Assembly (NCBI GenBank): GCA_014169315.1
Contig: AP022133.1
Coordinates: 2,294,001 to 2,358,000, forward strand
Reading direction: 5' to 3'
From: Enterobacter cloacae
GTDB taxonomy: Bacteria; Pseudomonadota; Gammaproteobacteria; Enterobacterales; Enterobacteriaceae
Length of the DNA stretch: 64,000 nucleotides
The position numbers and the translations under genes are program-made. Under the pieces are notes generated by a model, which worked only from the letters and a program-made list of their open reading frames with translations, was not told where the DNA came from and searched no databases. Below are positions 1-9,640 of the stretch, piece after piece. The stretch's first letter is position 1. Each line of letters opens with the position of its first letter.

Positions 1-179
1 ACAGTAGCCGTGACATCCTCCCGGGGCCGACGCACTGGCCCGCCTGCCGCAAAGGCCGCGATGTGTTGCTACGTATTGGCGTGAATAAACATGCAGGTTT
101 CAGGCTTGAAAACCGCTTTATGCGCGCCCGCATGAGTCTCTTTAAGCGAGTGATGAAGCACCACGTCAGCCTCGACTGA
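1..179 (+). CDS. C-terminal end of an unidentified protein (partial)
   Basis: An open frame runs in from the left edge (first whole codon at base 3) and stops at TGA 177-179. The last 58 residues are rich in Arg and Lys and end in RVMKHHVSLD. I do not recognise the family from this fragment. The 3' end overlaps the 3' end of the convergent LysR gene by 14 bp. In E. coli ydcJ precedes opgD, but I cannot confirm that this is the ydcJ end. It could also be an accidental open frame, although the composition looks coding. Confidence 0.45.
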   Translation, partial: SSRDILPGPTHWPACRKGRDVLLRIGVNKHAGFRLENRFMRARMSLFKRVMKHHVSLD

Positions 180-1008
180 GCAGGCAGGAACGAAACGCCG
201 CCAGGCCATGTTCGGGGCCTGGCGATTCGCGTAACACCAGCCGATAGCTCGCACCGGTTTTAATGCTCGTCTCAAAAGGCCGCGCCAGCCTTCCGGCGCG
301 GACATCTTCTTCCACCAGTGTCTCGTCGGCGATGGCAATGCCCAGCCCCTGAATGGCGGCAGTAATGGCGAGATCCATCGTATCGAAGTGTTGATTTTTG
401 TGCATGACAAATGTCGGATGCGTCTGTTTCGCCAGCCACAATGACCAGTCAGTCTTATCCCTTGTCGGGTGGAGAAACGTCAGTGACTCCAGCGCCGCCC
501 CCGCCCGCAACGGGCTGAGTACCGGGGTTAAGGCCTCTTCAAACAGCAGATCGCCCGCACTCATGTGGGTGCCGAAAACAATGGCCGCGTCGTAGGATTC
601 GGTTTTGAAATTGACGTTGTGATCGGTGGTCGTGGTTAAGGCGATTTGCAGATCAGGCTGCTCGCGCTCGACCTCCAGCAGACGGGGTACCAGCCAACGC
701 ATGGCACAGGTAGGCGCTTTCAGACGGATCACGGTTTGCTGGGCACGGGCCTGCTGGGCCACGGTAAGCAGATGCTCAAAAGCGGATTGCAGCTCCGGAA
801 GCAGGGCACTGCCTTGCGGGGAGAGGCGCAGACCGCGTGAATGACGCTCAAATAAGGGAAAACCAAACCACGCTTCAAGGGCGGCAATTTTGCGGCTCAC
901 GGCTCCCTGAGTCAGGCAAAGCTCTCTGGCAGCATGGGTGAGATTAAGGTGACGCGCGGTTTTCAAAAACGCGTCAACCGCATTGAGCGGGAATGAACGG
1001 CGCGACAT
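166..1008 (-). CDS. LysR-family transcriptional regulator
   Basis: This 280-residue protein has an N-terminal winged helix-turn-helix at about residues 8-65 (LTHAARELCLTQGAVSRKIA is the recognition region), followed by the usual periplasmic-binding-like effector domain. It is of the GcvA/YbdO type. It is divergent from the aminotransferase and binding-protein pair that starts 110 bp away. By the usual LysR arrangement it probably controls that pair and its own gene, sensing an amino acid or keto acid; that is inference. The ATG at 1006-1008 lies at the start of the HTH homology. Confidence 0.88.
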   Translation of the reverse strand: MSRRSFPLNAVDAFLKTARHLNLTHAARELCLTQGAVSRKIAALEAWFGFPLFERHSRGLRLSPQGSALLPELQSAFEHLLTVAQQARAQQTVIRLKAPTCAMRWLVPRLLEVEREQPDLQIALTTTTDHNVNFKTESYDAAIVFGTHMSAGDLLFEEALTPVLSPLRAGAALESLTFLHPTRDKTDWSLWLAKQTHPTFVMHKNQHFDTMDLAITAAIQGLGIAIADETLVEEDVRAGRLARPFETSIKTGASYRLVLRESPGPEHGLAAFRSCLLSRG

Positions 1009-1046
1009 AGAACACCTCAGTTATGCATTTTTCTCATGGCTATTAT

Positions 1047-1064
1047 GACAACAATTCGATTGTC
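1047..1064. promoter_or_regulatory. Inverted repeat between LysR gene and aminotransferase
   Basis: GACAA and TTGTC flank an 8-bp centre in the divergent intergenic region, about 40 bp upstream of the LysR start and 55 bp upstream of the aminotransferase. The position suits a LysR operator. Assignment rests on position and symmetry only. Confidence 0.4.
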
Positions 1065-1118
1065 CCGACAACGCACTTATTGTTTGAATAGTTATGCAAT
1101 ATCCACGAGAAGGGACAG

Positions 1119-2291
1119 ATGATGACTTTGAAAACCCCGGTGCAAGCCCGTTCCAAACTGCCTGACGTTGGTACCACCATTTTTACCGTTATCGGTCAGC
1201 TCTCTGCCCGACATAACGCCATCAACCTTTCTCAGGGTGCGCCGAATTTTTCCTGCGACCCGAAACTGATAGCCGGCGTGACCCGTGCGATGGAAGCCGG
1301 GCATAACCAGTACGCGGCGATGACCGGCCTGCAGCCATTGAAGGAGCGTATCGCGGAAAAAATCGCCACCCTTTACGGCACACAGTATGACCCGGGCAGC
1401 GAGGTACTGGTCACGGCCAGCGCCAGTGAAGGGCTTTACTCGGCAATCAGCGGACTGGTGCATCCGGGTGATGAGGTGATTTACTTCGAGCCGTCATTTG
1501 ACAGCTATGCGCCAATTGTACGCCTGCAGGGGGCCACACCGGTTGCCATCAAGCTGACCGTGCCAGACTTTGCCGTTAACTGGGATGAAGTCCGGGCAGC
1601 AATCACCCCGCGAACGCGCATGATCATCATCAACACGCCGCATAACCCGAGTGGCCAGGTGTTTTCAGCGCATGACCTGCAACAGCTGGCGGCGGTGACC
1701 CGTAATACCGATATCATTATTTTGTCTGACGAAGTGTATGAACATGTGGTGTTTGACGGTGAACCGCACCACGGGATGGCCACGCACCCGCAACTGGCGG
1801 AGCGGAGCGTCATTATCTCATCTTTCGGAAAAACCTATCACGTCACTGGCTGGCGCGTAGGGTATTGTGTTGCGCCAGCGGTACTGATGGACGAAATCTG
1901 CAAGGTCCATCAATTTCTGATGTTTTCTGCCGATACCCCCATGCAGCACGCGTTTGCCGAACATATGACCGATCCGCAAACCTGGCTGTCGCTGGCGGCG
2001 TTTTATCAGCGTAAGCGCGACCTGCTACAAAATTTGTTGAGTGATTCACCGTTCAGACTGCTGCCGAATGCCGGTTCATTCTTCCTGCTGGCGGATTACA
2101 GCCATTTCAGCGAGGAGAGTGACAGCGACATGGTGAAACGGCTGATTACTGAATACGGTGTTGCCACGATCCCGCTGTCGGCGTTTTATGCTGACGGCAC
2201 AGATAATAAATTGATCCGTCTCTCTTTTGCGAAAGATGAGGCGACGTTACGGGCAGGTGCCCAGGCCCTGTGTCGGGTTAAACCACGCTAA
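1119..2291 (+). CDS. PLP-dependent aminotransferase, YbdL/methionine aminotransferase type
   Basis: This 390-residue fold-type I aminotransferase closely resembles E. coli YbdL (methionine-oxo-acid transaminase, related to kynurenine aminotransferases). Visible landmarks are the substrate-end motif NLSQGAPNF, the N-H-N-P segment NTPHNPSG, DEVYEH, and the Schiff-base lysine in SSFGKTYHVTGWRVGY. A strong GAGAAGGGA site precedes two adjacent ATGs (1119 and 1122), and the second has the better spacing. It is followed after 33 bp by a periplasmic amino-acid binding protein, so the pair probably takes up and transaminates one amino acid. It would act in the cytoplasm. The exact substrate is not visible; sulfur or aromatic amino acids are most likely from the family. 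Confidence 0.85.
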   Translation: MMTLKTPVQARSKLPDVGTTIFTVIGQLSARHNAINLSQGAPNFSCDPKLIAGVTRAMEAGHNQYAAMTGLQPLKERIAEKIATLYGTQYDPGSEVLVTASASEGLYSAISGLVHPGDEVIYFEPSFDSYAPIVRLQGATPVAIKLTVPDFAVNWDEVRAAITPRTRMIIINTPHNPSGQVFSAHDLQQLAAVTRNTDIIILSDEVYEHVVFDGEPHHGMATHPQLAERSVIISSFGKTYHVTGWRVGYCVAPAVLMDEICKVHQFLMFSADTPMQHAFAEHMTDPQTWLSLAAFYQRKRDLLQNLLSDSPFRLLPNAGSFFLLADYSHFSEESDSDMVKRLITEYGVATIPLSAFYADGTDNKLIRLSFAKDEATLRAGAQALCRVKPR

Positions 2292-2324
2292 GTGCCTATC
2301 CCATTAGGCTCGAAGGAGTTGTTG

Positions 2325-3098
2325 ATGAAATTACGCGCGTTAGTTGTCGGCATGGGATTGCTGTGTACGTTTTCGTCGTTCGCCGCCACTGAGCTGCGTT
2401 ACGGGCTGGAAGCGGAATATCCACCGTTTGAGAGCCGTAATGCCTCCGGTGAGCTGGAAGGGTTTGATGTTGAGCTGGGCAAGGCGATTTGCAACGCAGC
2501 CGCGCTGAAATGTAGCTGGGTTGAAACATCATTTGATGCGTTGATCCCGGGACTGGCGGCGAAGAAATTTGATGCTATTAACTCGGCGATGAACATCACC
2601 GAACAGCGGCGCAAGAGCATTGATTTTACCCAGCCTATCTACCGTATCCCTTCCCAGCTCGTCGGCAAGGCCGGCACGGCGGTTGAGGCGACGCCTGAAG
2701 GGCTGAAAGGCAAAACCATCGGCGTGCTGCAGGGCTCGATTCAGGAAACCTATGCTAAAGAGCACTGGGAAAAACACGGTGTCACCGTAGTGTCTTACAA
2801 AGATCAGAACATGGCGTGGGGAGATTTGCTGAATGGCCGCATTGATGCCTCGCTGGTGATGTCAGCTGCCGGGCAGGCAGGTTTCCTCAGCAAGCCGCAG
2901 GGTAAAGGGTTTGGTTTTATCGGCAAACCGGTGTCTGACGACACGATCCTGGGCAGCGGTATCGGCTTTGGGTTGCGTAAGGGGGATGAGGCTACCCAAA
3001 AGCAACTTAATGCCGCAATCGATAAAGTGCGTGCCGACGGCACGATCGCCAGACTCGCTGATAAGTACTTCCCGGGTATCGATGTCAGCGTAAAATAA
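2325..3098 (+). CDS. Amino-acid ABC transporter periplasmic binding protein (orphan)
   Basis: This 257-residue protein has a Sec signal peptide (MKLRALVVGMGLLCTFSSFA) and a type II periplasmic-binding fold of the HisJ/ArgT/ArtJ kind. Typical segments are YPPFESRN, GFDVELGKAI, DFTQPIY and LADKYFPG. The ATG at 2325 follows a good AAGGAG; an upstream in-frame GTG at 2292 would put 11 extra residues before the signal peptide and is less likely. No permease or ATPase gene follows, so it must use a transporter encoded elsewhere. It shares a transcript with the aminotransferase and ends before a strong terminator. Confidence 0.85.
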   Translation: MKLRALVVGMGLLCTFSSFAATELRYGLEAEYPPFESRNASGELEGFDVELGKAICNAAALKCSWVETSFDALIPGLAAKKFDAINSAMNITEQRRKSIDFTQPIYRIPSQLVGKAGTAVEATPEGLKGKTIGVLQGSIQETYAKEHWEKHGVTVVSYKDQNMAWGDLLNGRIDASLVMSAAGQAGFLSKPQGKGFGFIGKPVSDDTILGSGIGFGLRKGDEATQKQLNAAIDKVRADGTIARLADKYFPGIDVSVK

Positions 3099-3110
3099 GC
3101 GTCTCGTTTG

Positions 3111-3146
3111 GTCCCGGCTGTTGATGTCCAGCCGGGACTCTTTTAT
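3111..3146 (+). terminator. Rho-independent terminator after the binding-protein gene
   Basis: A 10-bp perfect stem (GTCCCGGCTG with CAGCCGGGAC), an 8-base loop and a following TCTTTTAT tract. Confidence 0.85.
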
Positions 3147-3329
3147 ACCGCGCTTTACATCACTTCCGTGCTGTTCCGGTCGACAGAAAATATTTCTCAC
3201 TTTGTTCATATAATCACCTGGCAACAATTGGATTCTTAACCGTTTTTGTTTAGGCTGTGCGTTCTTTCTTGCCGTCGTTTCGCCACTCGCGAAATACATT
3301 CACACGACCATAAGGACGTTTTTCCAGGC

Positions 3330-4985
3330 ATGAATCGCAGACGTTTTTTAAAAGGCTCGCTGGCAATGGCTGCCCTGAGCGGCACATCTGGCCTTGCTTC
3401 TCTGTTTTCCCAGGCGGCATACGCTGCTGACTCTGATATTGCTGACGGTCAGAGCCATCGTTTTGATTTCTCCGTACTGCAATCTATGGCGCATGATCTG
3501 GCAAAAACCCCGTGGGGGGGTGCACCGCGTCCGCTACCGGAAACGCTGGCAACCATGACGCCGCAGGCGTACAACGCCATTCGATACGATGAAAAGCAGT
3601 CACTGTGGAATAATATTGAAGGCCGTCAGCTTGACGTGCAGTTCTTCCATATGGGGATGGGTTTCCGCCGCCGTGTGCGCATGTTCTCACTGGATCAATC
3701 CACGTCCCAGGCGCGTGAGATCCACTTCCGACCGGAACTGTTCAGTTACGGTGACACCGGTGTGGATACCAAACAACTGGAAGGGCAAAGCGATCTCGGT
3801 TTTGCGGGTTTTCGCGCCTTTAAAGCGCCTGAGCTGGCGCGTCGCGATATTGTCTCGTTCCTGGGGGCAAGCTATTTCCGCGCGGTTGACGATACCTACC
3901 AGTACGGCCTTTCCGCTCGTGGTCTGGCGGTGGATACCTTTACCGATACGCCGGAAGAGTTTCCTGATTTCACCGCGTTCTGGTTTGAAACCGTCAAACC
4001 GGGCGACACCACCTTTACCGTCTATACGCTGCTGGATAGCCCAAGCATCACCGGTGCCTATAAGTTCGTGATCCACTGTGAGAAGAGTCAGGTGATCATG
4101 GAGGTGGAAAACCATCTCTATGCGCGTAAGAACATCAAACAGCTGGGCATCGCGCCGATGACCAGTATGTTCAGCTGCGGTAATAACGAACGCCGCATGT
4201 GCGACACCATTCACCCACAAATTCATGACTCCGACCGTCTGGCGATGTGGCGTGGTAACGGCGAGTGGATCTGCCGCCCGCTGAACAACCCGCAGAAACT
4301 GCAGTTCAATGCCTATGTCGACAAAAATCCGAAAGGGTTTGGTTTGCTGCAGCTTGACCGTGATTTCTCCCACTATCAGGACATCATGGGCTGGTATAAC
4401 AAACGCCCAAGCCTGTGGGTTGAACCGCGCAACAACTGGGGCAAAGGCGCAGTTGGCCTGATGGAGATCCCGACCACGGGTGAAACGCTGGATAACGTGG
4501 TGTGCTTCTGGCAGCCGGAGAAACCAGTGGAAGCAGGCGATGAGCTGGACTTCAAATATCGTCTTTACTGGAGCGCGCAGCCACCTGTGCGTTCCCCGCT
4601 GGCGAATGTCTACGCGACCCGTACCGGTATGGGCGGTTTCCCGGAAGGCTGGGCACCTGGTGAAAACTATCCGAAAGTGTGGGCCCGTCGCTTTGCTATC
4701 GACTTCGTCGGTGGCGATCTGAAGGCCGCCGCGCCGAAAGGGATTGAACCGGTGATCACGCTTTCCAGTGGTGAAGCGAAGCAGATTGAGATCCTCTACG
4801 TCGAGCCGTTTGACGGGTATCGCATTCTGTTTGACTGGTACCCAACGTCTGATTCAACAGATCCGGTGGATATGCGTCTGTTCCTGCGCTGCCAGGGGGA
4901 GGCTATCAGCGAAACCTGGTTGTATCAGTACTTCCCGCCTGCGCCGGATAAACGTCACTACGTTGACGACCGGGTTATGCGTTAA
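3330..4985 (+). CDS. opgD: Glucans biosynthesis protein D
   Basis: Nearly co-linear with E. coli OpgD (MdoD) over its 551 residues, this periplasmic protein shapes the backbone of osmoregulated periplasmic glucans. The start at 3330 gives [10 protein letters not shown], a twin-arginine signal followed by a hydrophobic stretch ending near AYAAD. An upstream in-frame codon at 3246 would only add 28 residues before the Tat motif. Conserved segments include [28 protein letters not shown] and [15 protein letters not shown]. The E. coli neighbours ydcH and rimL are absent, so ydcK follows directly in the convergent direction. Confidence 0.97.
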   Translation: MNRRRFLKGSLAMAALSGTSGLASLFSQAAYAADSDIADGQSHRFDFSVLQSMAHDLAKTPWGGAPRPLPETLATMTPQAYNAIRYDEKQSLWNNIEGRQLDVQFFHMGMGFRRRVRMFSLDQSTSQAREIHFRPELFSYGDTGVDTKQLEGQSDLGFAGFRAFKAPELARRDIVSFLGASYFRAVDDTYQYGLSARGLAVDTFTDTPEEFPDFTAFWFETVKPGDTTFTVYTLLDSPSITGAYKFVIHCEKSQVIMEVENHLYARKNIKQLGIAPMTSMFSCGNNERRMCDTIHPQIHDSDRLAMWRGNGEWICRPLNNPQKLQFNAYVDKNPKGFGLLQLDRDFSHYQDIMGWYNKRPSLWVEPRNNWGKGAVGLMEIPTTGETLDNVVCFWQPEKPVEAGDELDFKYRLYWSAQPPVRSPLANVYATRTGMGGFPEGWAPGENYPKVWARRFAIDFVGGDLKAAAPKGIEPVITLSSGEAKQIEILYVEPFDGYRILFDWYPTSDSTDPVDMRLFLRCQGEAISETWLYQYFPPAPDKRHYVDDRVMR

Positions 4986-4998
4986 TCGGGTGGAAATC

Positions 4999-5026
4999 TG
5001 CCGGGTGGCGCTATGCTAACCCGGCA
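4999..5026. repeat. REP-like palindrome between opgD and ydcK
   Basis: TGCCGGGT and ACCCGGCA flank a 12-base GGCGCTATGCTA loop, with no T-tract. This is the form of enterobacterial REP (repetitive extragenic palindromic) units, and it sits between two convergent genes as REPs usually do. A similar unit lies at 23268-23297. Confidence 0.6.
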
Positions 5027-5039
5027 TACAACAACTTCG

Positions 5040-6020
5040 CTATAAAGCCCCCAGTAACGGCGTGCGGGTGATCCGCTGATTGCCGTTAATCACTTTTTCA
5101 CCGCGCAGGTGAATATTTTCGCCCGCAAAAGCCTCAATGACCACATCGTCGGTAACATCCACCCGGTGCTCAATTAACACATCACCACTGATCCGTGCGC
5201 GTCCCTGAATGACAACCCGGTCGTCAAGCATGATTGGCCCGCCGCGTAACCACGCCTGGCCGCCGATCAGCACATGGTGCTTAATGATGCAGTTGCCTTC
5301 GACCACCGCATTCTCCGCCACCTGAGAGCTGTAGCGTACGGTAGGAATGGCATCCTCGCCAAAACCGGCAATCAGACGCGCATTGCCATACACTTTCGCA
5401 CAGTCGCAAACCCAGACGTTATTGAGATCGTTGCCCTCGAGAATGGCATTGTCGAACACTTCGGCACGGTGCTCAATAAACGCATAATTCACCAGCGCCT
5501 CGCCGTAGATTTGCGCCTGATGCACAACGTGCGATCGGCTCACGGTGGCTTTATCGTAGATTTTAAGGATCTGCTCGTGGTCAGGCGTAAGCCCTTTGGC
5601 CGCAATAACCATGCTGTTGTGAAGCACGCGGGCATCGCCGTAAATATGGCATTCGCCACGCACGCTGGAATGCTGAATGGTGACGTTGTCACTTATTTGC
5701 GCCCCATGACTGACCTGAGCGCCATCCAGCCAGCTGTTACCGCCAATACGGGCGTGATGGCTAACGACGCAAGGCAGGGTAAGACGGGCATTATCAGACA
5801 CAGTGGCTCCGGCAAACACCACGCTGTTTTCGTCGTAGATCCAGCAGTGCCCCTCTTGTGCGAGGGCGCTCTCATCGTCAATCCAGCCGCCTTTTGTCCC
5901 GCTGACAATGTCGTTAAAATCAGCGGTGGCGATAATTTGTCGCAGGGTGGTCGAGCGCTTTGTCTCACCGTTTTGCCATTGCCAGAGGCGGGTTTCGTCG
6001 CTAAGCCGGTACTTTTTCAT
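5040..6020 (-). CDS. ydcK: YdcK family left-handed beta-helix protein
   Basis: The 326-residue product carries many imperfect hexapeptide turns (for example [30 protein letters not shown]), which predict a left-handed parallel beta-helix as in E. coli YdcK. The helix resembles that of acyl- and acetyltransferases, but no catalytic signature is evident and the function is unknown. The ATG at 6020 ([15 protein letters not shown]) matches the E. coli start; the longer open frame to 6125 has no family support. It is divergent from tehAB. Confidence 0.93.
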   Translation of the reverse strand: MKKYRLSDETRLWQWQNGETKRSTTLRQIIATADFNDIVSGTKGGWIDDESALAQEGHCWIYDENSVVFAGATVSDNARLTLPCVVSHHARIGGNSWLDGAQVSHGAQISDNVTIQHSSVRGECHIYGDARVLHNSMVIAAKGLTPDHEQILKIYDKATVSRSHVVHQAQIYGEALVNYAFIEHRAEVFDNAILEGNDLNNVWVCDCAKVYGNARLIAGFGEDAIPTVRYSSQVAENAVVEGNCIIKHHVLIGGQAWLRGGPIMLDDRVVIQGRARISGDVLIEHRVDVTDDVVIEAFAGENIHLRGEKVINGNQRITRTPLLGAL

Positions 6021-6105
6021 GATGTTATCTCTGATAAGCGTCTTAACTAAACGTAGCAAACTTTCGGCTTTGCGAAGTGCTGGCATCCGCTGCGGAAACC
6101 CCTTA

Positions 6106-6128
6106 AAATGGCATTTAAAATACATTTT
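6106..6128. promoter_or_regulatory. Candidate NsrR-type operator upstream of tehAB
   Basis: A 23-bp imperfect palindrome has AAATGGCATTT and AAATACATTTT as half-sites around a central A. The NsrR consensus half-site is AAGATGYATTT. The right half differs from it at one position and the left at three. It lies 15 bp upstream of the tehA start codon in very AT-rich DNA. NsrR control of tehB-type genes has been proposed for enterobacteria. The assignment here is by eye. Confidence 0.4.
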
Positions 6129-6142
6129 AAAATTTAAAATAA

Positions 6143-7144
6143 ATGCATAAAAGTAACAAAGCTCAACAAGTCCTTAACTTACCCGCGGGCTACTTTGGTA
6201 TGGTGCTGGGAACCATTGGTATGGGCTTCGCCTGGCGTTACGCCAGTACTATCTGGCCGGTGACGCGCTGGCCGGGAGAGTGTCTGGTTGCCCTGGCAGT
6301 GGGGATCTGGTTTTTGCTGACAGTGGCATTTATCACCCGCGCGATCCGTTTTCCGCACAGCGTACTGGCGGAAATGCGTCATCCGGTGATGAGCAGTTTT
6401 GTCAGCCTTTTTCCCGCCACGACCATGCTGGTGGCTATCGGTTTTGTTCCCTGGTTCCGCCCGGTCTCGCTGGGATTGTTCAGCGTAGGGGTGGTGGTTC
6501 AGCTCTCATATTCTGCCTGGCAAAGCGCCGGGTTATGGCGCGGTAAACACCCGGAAGAGGCCACAACGCCCGGGTTATATCTGCCTACGGTCGCGAACAA
6601 CTTTATTAGCGCGATGGCCTGTGGTGCGCTGGGGTTCAATGATGCGGGATTGGTCTTCCTGGGGGCGGGGATTTTTTCCTGGCTCAGCCTCGAACCAGTG
6701 ATTTTACAACGCCTGCGCAGCGCCGGGGAGCTACCTTCGGCGCTACGTACCTCATTGGGTATTCAACTGGCACCCGCGCTGGTGGCCTGTAGTGCCTGGT
6801 TTAGCGTCAACGGCGGTGAGGCGGATACCCTGGCCAAAATGCTGTTCGGCTACGGCCTGTTGCAACTGCTGTTTATGCTGCGCCTGATGCCGTGGTATCT
6901 GTCCCAGCCCTTTAACGCCTCTTTCTGGAGCTTCTCGTTCGGCGTTTCAGCGCTGGCGACCACCGGGTTACATCTGGGACAGAGCAGCCCGTCGGGTTTC
7001 TTCCACGTTATTGCGCTCCCCCTGTTTATTTTCACCAACGTCATCATTGTGATGCTGTTGGTTCGTACATTTATCTTGCTGATGCAGGGCAAACTTCTGG
7101 TGCGCACTGATAAGGCTCTGCTTATGCCATCTGAGGAAAAATAA
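6143..7144 (+). CDS. tehA: Tellurite resistance/dicarboxylate-type membrane channel TehA
   Basis: A membrane protein of 333 residues and about ten hydrophobic segments, TehA belongs to the SLAC1-like anion-channel family and aligns along its length with E. coli TehA. Conserved blocks include [21 protein letters not shown], shown here only as landmark residues, plus [17 protein letters not shown] and [17 protein letters not shown]. There is no clear Shine-Dalgarno before ATG 6143. The stop overlaps the tehB start by one base (TAATG), so the two are translationally coupled. Confidence 0.95.
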   Translation: MHKSNKAQQVLNLPAGYFGMVLGTIGMGFAWRYASTIWPVTRWPGECLVALAVGIWFLLTVAFITRAIRFPHSVLAEMRHPVMSSFVSLFPATTMLVAIGFVPWFRPVSLGLFSVGVVVQLSYSAWQSAGLWRGKHPEEATTPGLYLPTVANNFISAMACGALGFNDAGLVFLGAGIFSWLSLEPVILQRLRSAGELPSALRTSLGIQLAPALVACSAWFSVNGGEADTLAKMLFGYGLLQLLFMLRLMPWYLSQPFNASFWSFSFGVSALATTGLHLGQSSPSGFFHVIALPLFIFTNVIIVMLLVRTFILLMQGKLLVRTDKALLMPSEEK

Positions 7145-7737
7145 TGACTGTTGCTGAGAATATCTTCACCGAAAAATATGGTCTGACCCGTACGCACTCT
7201 GAGGTGCTGTACAGCGCGAAAATCGTTAAGCCGGGTAATACGCTCGATCTCGGGTGTGGTAATGGGCGTAACAGTCTCTGGCTTGCCGCCAACGGTTACG
7301 ATGTGACGGCGTGGGATAAAAACCCAATGAGCATTGATACCATCGAGCGTATTAAAGCGGCGGAAGGGATCGAAAACCTGCAGACGGCGATCAAAGATCT
7401 CAACAGCCTGAGCTTTGACGGAGAGTACGATTTTATTCTTTCCACCGTGGTACTGATGTTCCTGGAAGCGAAAACCATTCCTGGCCTCATCACCAATATG
7501 CAGCGTTGCACCAGACCGGGCGGTTACAACCTGATTGTGGCTGCAATGGATACGGTGGATTATCCGTGCACCGTCGGTTTTCCGTTTGCTTTTAAAACCG
7601 GAGAATTGAGCAATTACTATGCTGGCTGGGAGTTGCTTAAATATAACGAGGAAGTCGGGGAGCTGCACCGCACTGACGCAAACGGAAACCGCATCAAGCT
7701 GCGTTTTGCCACCATGCTGGCGCGCAAAAACGCGTAA
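7144..7737 (+). CDS. tehB: Tellurite methyltransferase TehB
   Basis: TehB (197 residues) is a cytoplasmic SAM-dependent methyltransferase. It carries motif [22 protein letters not shown] and the TehB-type continuation TAWDKNPMS. It is thought to detoxify tellurite and selenite by volatilisation and acts with TehA. Its ATG overlaps the tehA stop. Size and sequence match the short, cupin-less TehB of E. coli. Confidence 0.95.
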   Translation: MTVAENIFTEKYGLTRTHSEVLYSAKIVKPGNTLDLGCGNGRNSLWLAANGYDVTAWDKNPMSIDTIERIKAAEGIENLQTAIKDLNSLSFDGEYDFILSTVVLMFLEAKTIPGLITNMQRCTRPGGYNLIVAAMDTVDYPCTVGFPFAFKTGELSNYYAGWELLKYNEEVGELHRTDANGNRIKLRFATMLARKNA

Positions 7738-7861
7738 CGGGTTTATGTTCGGGCAGTCTTTTTGCTATTTGTGCTATCAGTATCATTTTTTGCCACAACA
7801 AACCCACACATCTTTTGCTATAACTTCAAGTGCATACTTGCAGATAACATGGAATACCATC

Positions 7862-8536
7862 ATGCGTACTCAAACTTTTTATAAAGTTGCAGTGCTTACT
7901 GGTCTGTTGGCGTTGGCGGGTTGTTCTTCAAAAGTAGCAGCCCCCGAACAATACTCAGGCTTTTTAAAAGACTATTCTGGCTTGAAGGAAACCACTTCCG
8001 CGACGGGTAAACCAACATTGCGTTGGGTTGATCCGTCCTATAAGGAAGCGAATTATGACAGTATTGTCTGGAACCCGATTACCTATTATCCGGTACCAAA
8101 ACCGACAACACAGATTGGTCAAAAAACGCTGGATGAGCTGCTGACATATACCAATACCAAAATGAAAACGGCGATTGGTCAACGTAAGCCGATTGTGGCA
8201 ACGCCGGGCAAACATAGCCTGATCTTCCGTGGGGCAATCACCGGGGTGAGTTCACAGAAAGAAGGCCTGCAGTTCTATGAAGTCGTACCTGTTGCGCTGG
8301 TTGTTGCGGGTACGCAGATGGCAACCGGCCACCGCACGATGGATACCCACCTCTACTTTGAAGGTGAGTTAATTGATGCAGCGACCAACAAGCCTGTGAT
8401 GAAGGTCGTTCGTAAAGGTGAGGGTAAAGAACTGGCTAACGAAAATACGCCAATGGGCTTTGCGACGCTGAAACAGGTTGTTGATGACATGGCAACGGAT
8501 GCGACCATGTTTGATGTGCATAAAACGGCAAAATAA
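7862..8536 (+). CDS. ydcL: YdcL family lipoprotein (DUF3313)
   Basis: This 224-residue lipoprotein has a signal peptide ending in the lipobox LALAGC, so Cys20 should be lipidated. Residues after the Cys (SSKVAAPEQYSGFL) match E. coli YdcL. Its function is unknown. The long open frame upstream to 7619 overlaps tehB and has no merit; ATG 7862 places the signal peptide correctly. It follows tehB after 125 bp that include a plausible promoter, and it ends in a strong terminator. Confidence 0.93.
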   Translation: MRTQTFYKVAVLTGLLALAGCSSKVAAPEQYSGFLKDYSGLKETTSATGKPTLRWVDPSYKEANYDSIVWNPITYYPVPKPTTQIGQKTLDELLTYTNTKMKTAIGQRKPIVATPGKHSLIFRGAITGVSSQKEGLQFYEVVPVALVVAGTQMATGHRTMDTHLYFEGELIDAATNKPVMKVVRKGEGKELANENTPMGFATLKQVVDDMATDATMFDVHKTAK

Positions 8537-8540
8537 TAAA

Positions 8541-8571
8541 AATGGCCTGCAATGTAGCAGGCCATTTTTTT
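8541..8571. terminator. Terminator between ydcL and the convergent DMT gene
   Basis: AATGGCCTGC pairs with GCAGGCCATT around a 6-base loop, followed by a T run on the plus strand and preceded by an A run. It should stop ydcL transcription and may work in both directions. It overlaps the stop codon of the convergent transporter gene. Confidence 0.88.
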
Positions 8572-9466
8572 ACGCCGTGCGCAGACGGCGGAACCAGGTT
8601 TCCGGCTTCGTGAACATCACCATATTCCCGCCAAGAATCAACAGCAGGCCGATAATTCCATTGATGTGCCATTCGTATCCCTCGTAAACCGTTGAGATAG
8701 ACAGCGCGACCAGCGGGAACAGCAGGGTGCTGTAAGCCGCTTTGCCCGGGCCGATACGCCCCACCAGCGTAAAGTATGCCCCGAACGCAATCACCGAGCC
8801 AAAGATCGCCAGATAGAGCAGCGCACCGATGTAACTCACGTTCCACTCAGGCATAAAGTTGTCGCCGCGCAAGAGTGCAATCAGCCCCATCACCAGTGTG
8901 CCGTAGAGCATTGCCCAGGCGTTGGTGGTCATGGTTTCAAGCCCGTTTCGCTGGTGGCGAAGGCTTATCATGTTGCCCAGCGAGAACCCATAGGTGCCGA
9001 GGGCAGAAAGACCAATACCGGTAAGCAGTGAGGCGCTCCAGCCGCTTGCCAGCAGGTCGTTCCAGAAGAGCGTGATGATCCCCACCAGACCCAGCGTTGC
9101 TGCCGTCCAGAAGCGGGCAGGAGGACGTTGTCCAAAGAAGATAAAGCTGTTGATGGCGTTATAGAGTACCGCCATAGAGAAAATCACCGACTCCAGCCCG
9201 GTATTGATGTGCGCAGCCGCGGTGTAAAAGCACCAGAAATTGAAGCAGAAAACGCAGCATCCCTGAACAACACAAAAGAGGTGATCCCGCAGTGACAGCT
9301 TGCGTAAACGGCGAAGGGCGGTTAATACGATCATCATCGTGGCGCAGGCCACGGCGAAGCGCCAGAATATCGACACAGGAGCAGCAACCGTGCCCTGTTG
9401 CAGAAAAATGGCAATCCAGGTTGTTCCCCAGATAACCACCACCAGCCCATACAGTATTGCGTTCAT
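8570..9466 (-). CDS. EamA/DMT-superfamily transporter
   Basis: This 298-residue inner-membrane protein has about ten hydrophobic helices in two EamA repeats (first begins LYGLVVVIWGTTWIAIF). DMT proteins of this type export amino acids or other metabolites; the substrate is not evident. It is divergent from an AraC-family gene that starts 174 bp away and probably regulates it. A run of Cys-rich residues (CVVQGCCVFCFNFWCF) in helix 3 is unusual in content but lies within a normal membrane span. Confidence 0.85.
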   Translation of the reverse strand: MNAILYGLVVVIWGTTWIAIFLQQGTVAAPVSIFWRFAVACATMMIVLTALRRLRKLSLRDHLFCVVQGCCVFCFNFWCFYTAAAHINTGLESVIFSMAVLYNAINSFIFFGQRPPARFWTAATLGLVGIITLFWNDLLASGWSASLLTGIGLSALGTYGFSLGNMISLRHQRNGLETMTTNAWAMLYGTLVMGLIALLRGDNFMPEWNVSYIGALLYLAIFGSVIAFGAYFTLVGRIGPGKAAYSTLLFPLVALSISTVYEGYEWHINGIIGLLLILGGNMVMFTKPETWFRRLRTA

Positions 9467-9640
9467 TGTTTCTCTCTTCTCAAACCGCGGAAACCCTCAG
9501 TGTGGCGACATTGACTCTGCGTGGCTTTCACCGGCTTGCGGTGGACTTGCAAATTCTTGCGCTTTTTTATCGCGTCAGATCTGGCAACGGGGAGCAACAA
9601 TTCTTAGACTTGAGTTCTGATTAATGACTTGTTAACGGCT

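Noticed and set aside
5274..6050. 258-residue plus-strand open frame opposite ydcK
   Set aside because: Shadow of the hexapeptide-repeat gene; no start signals and no family resemblance.
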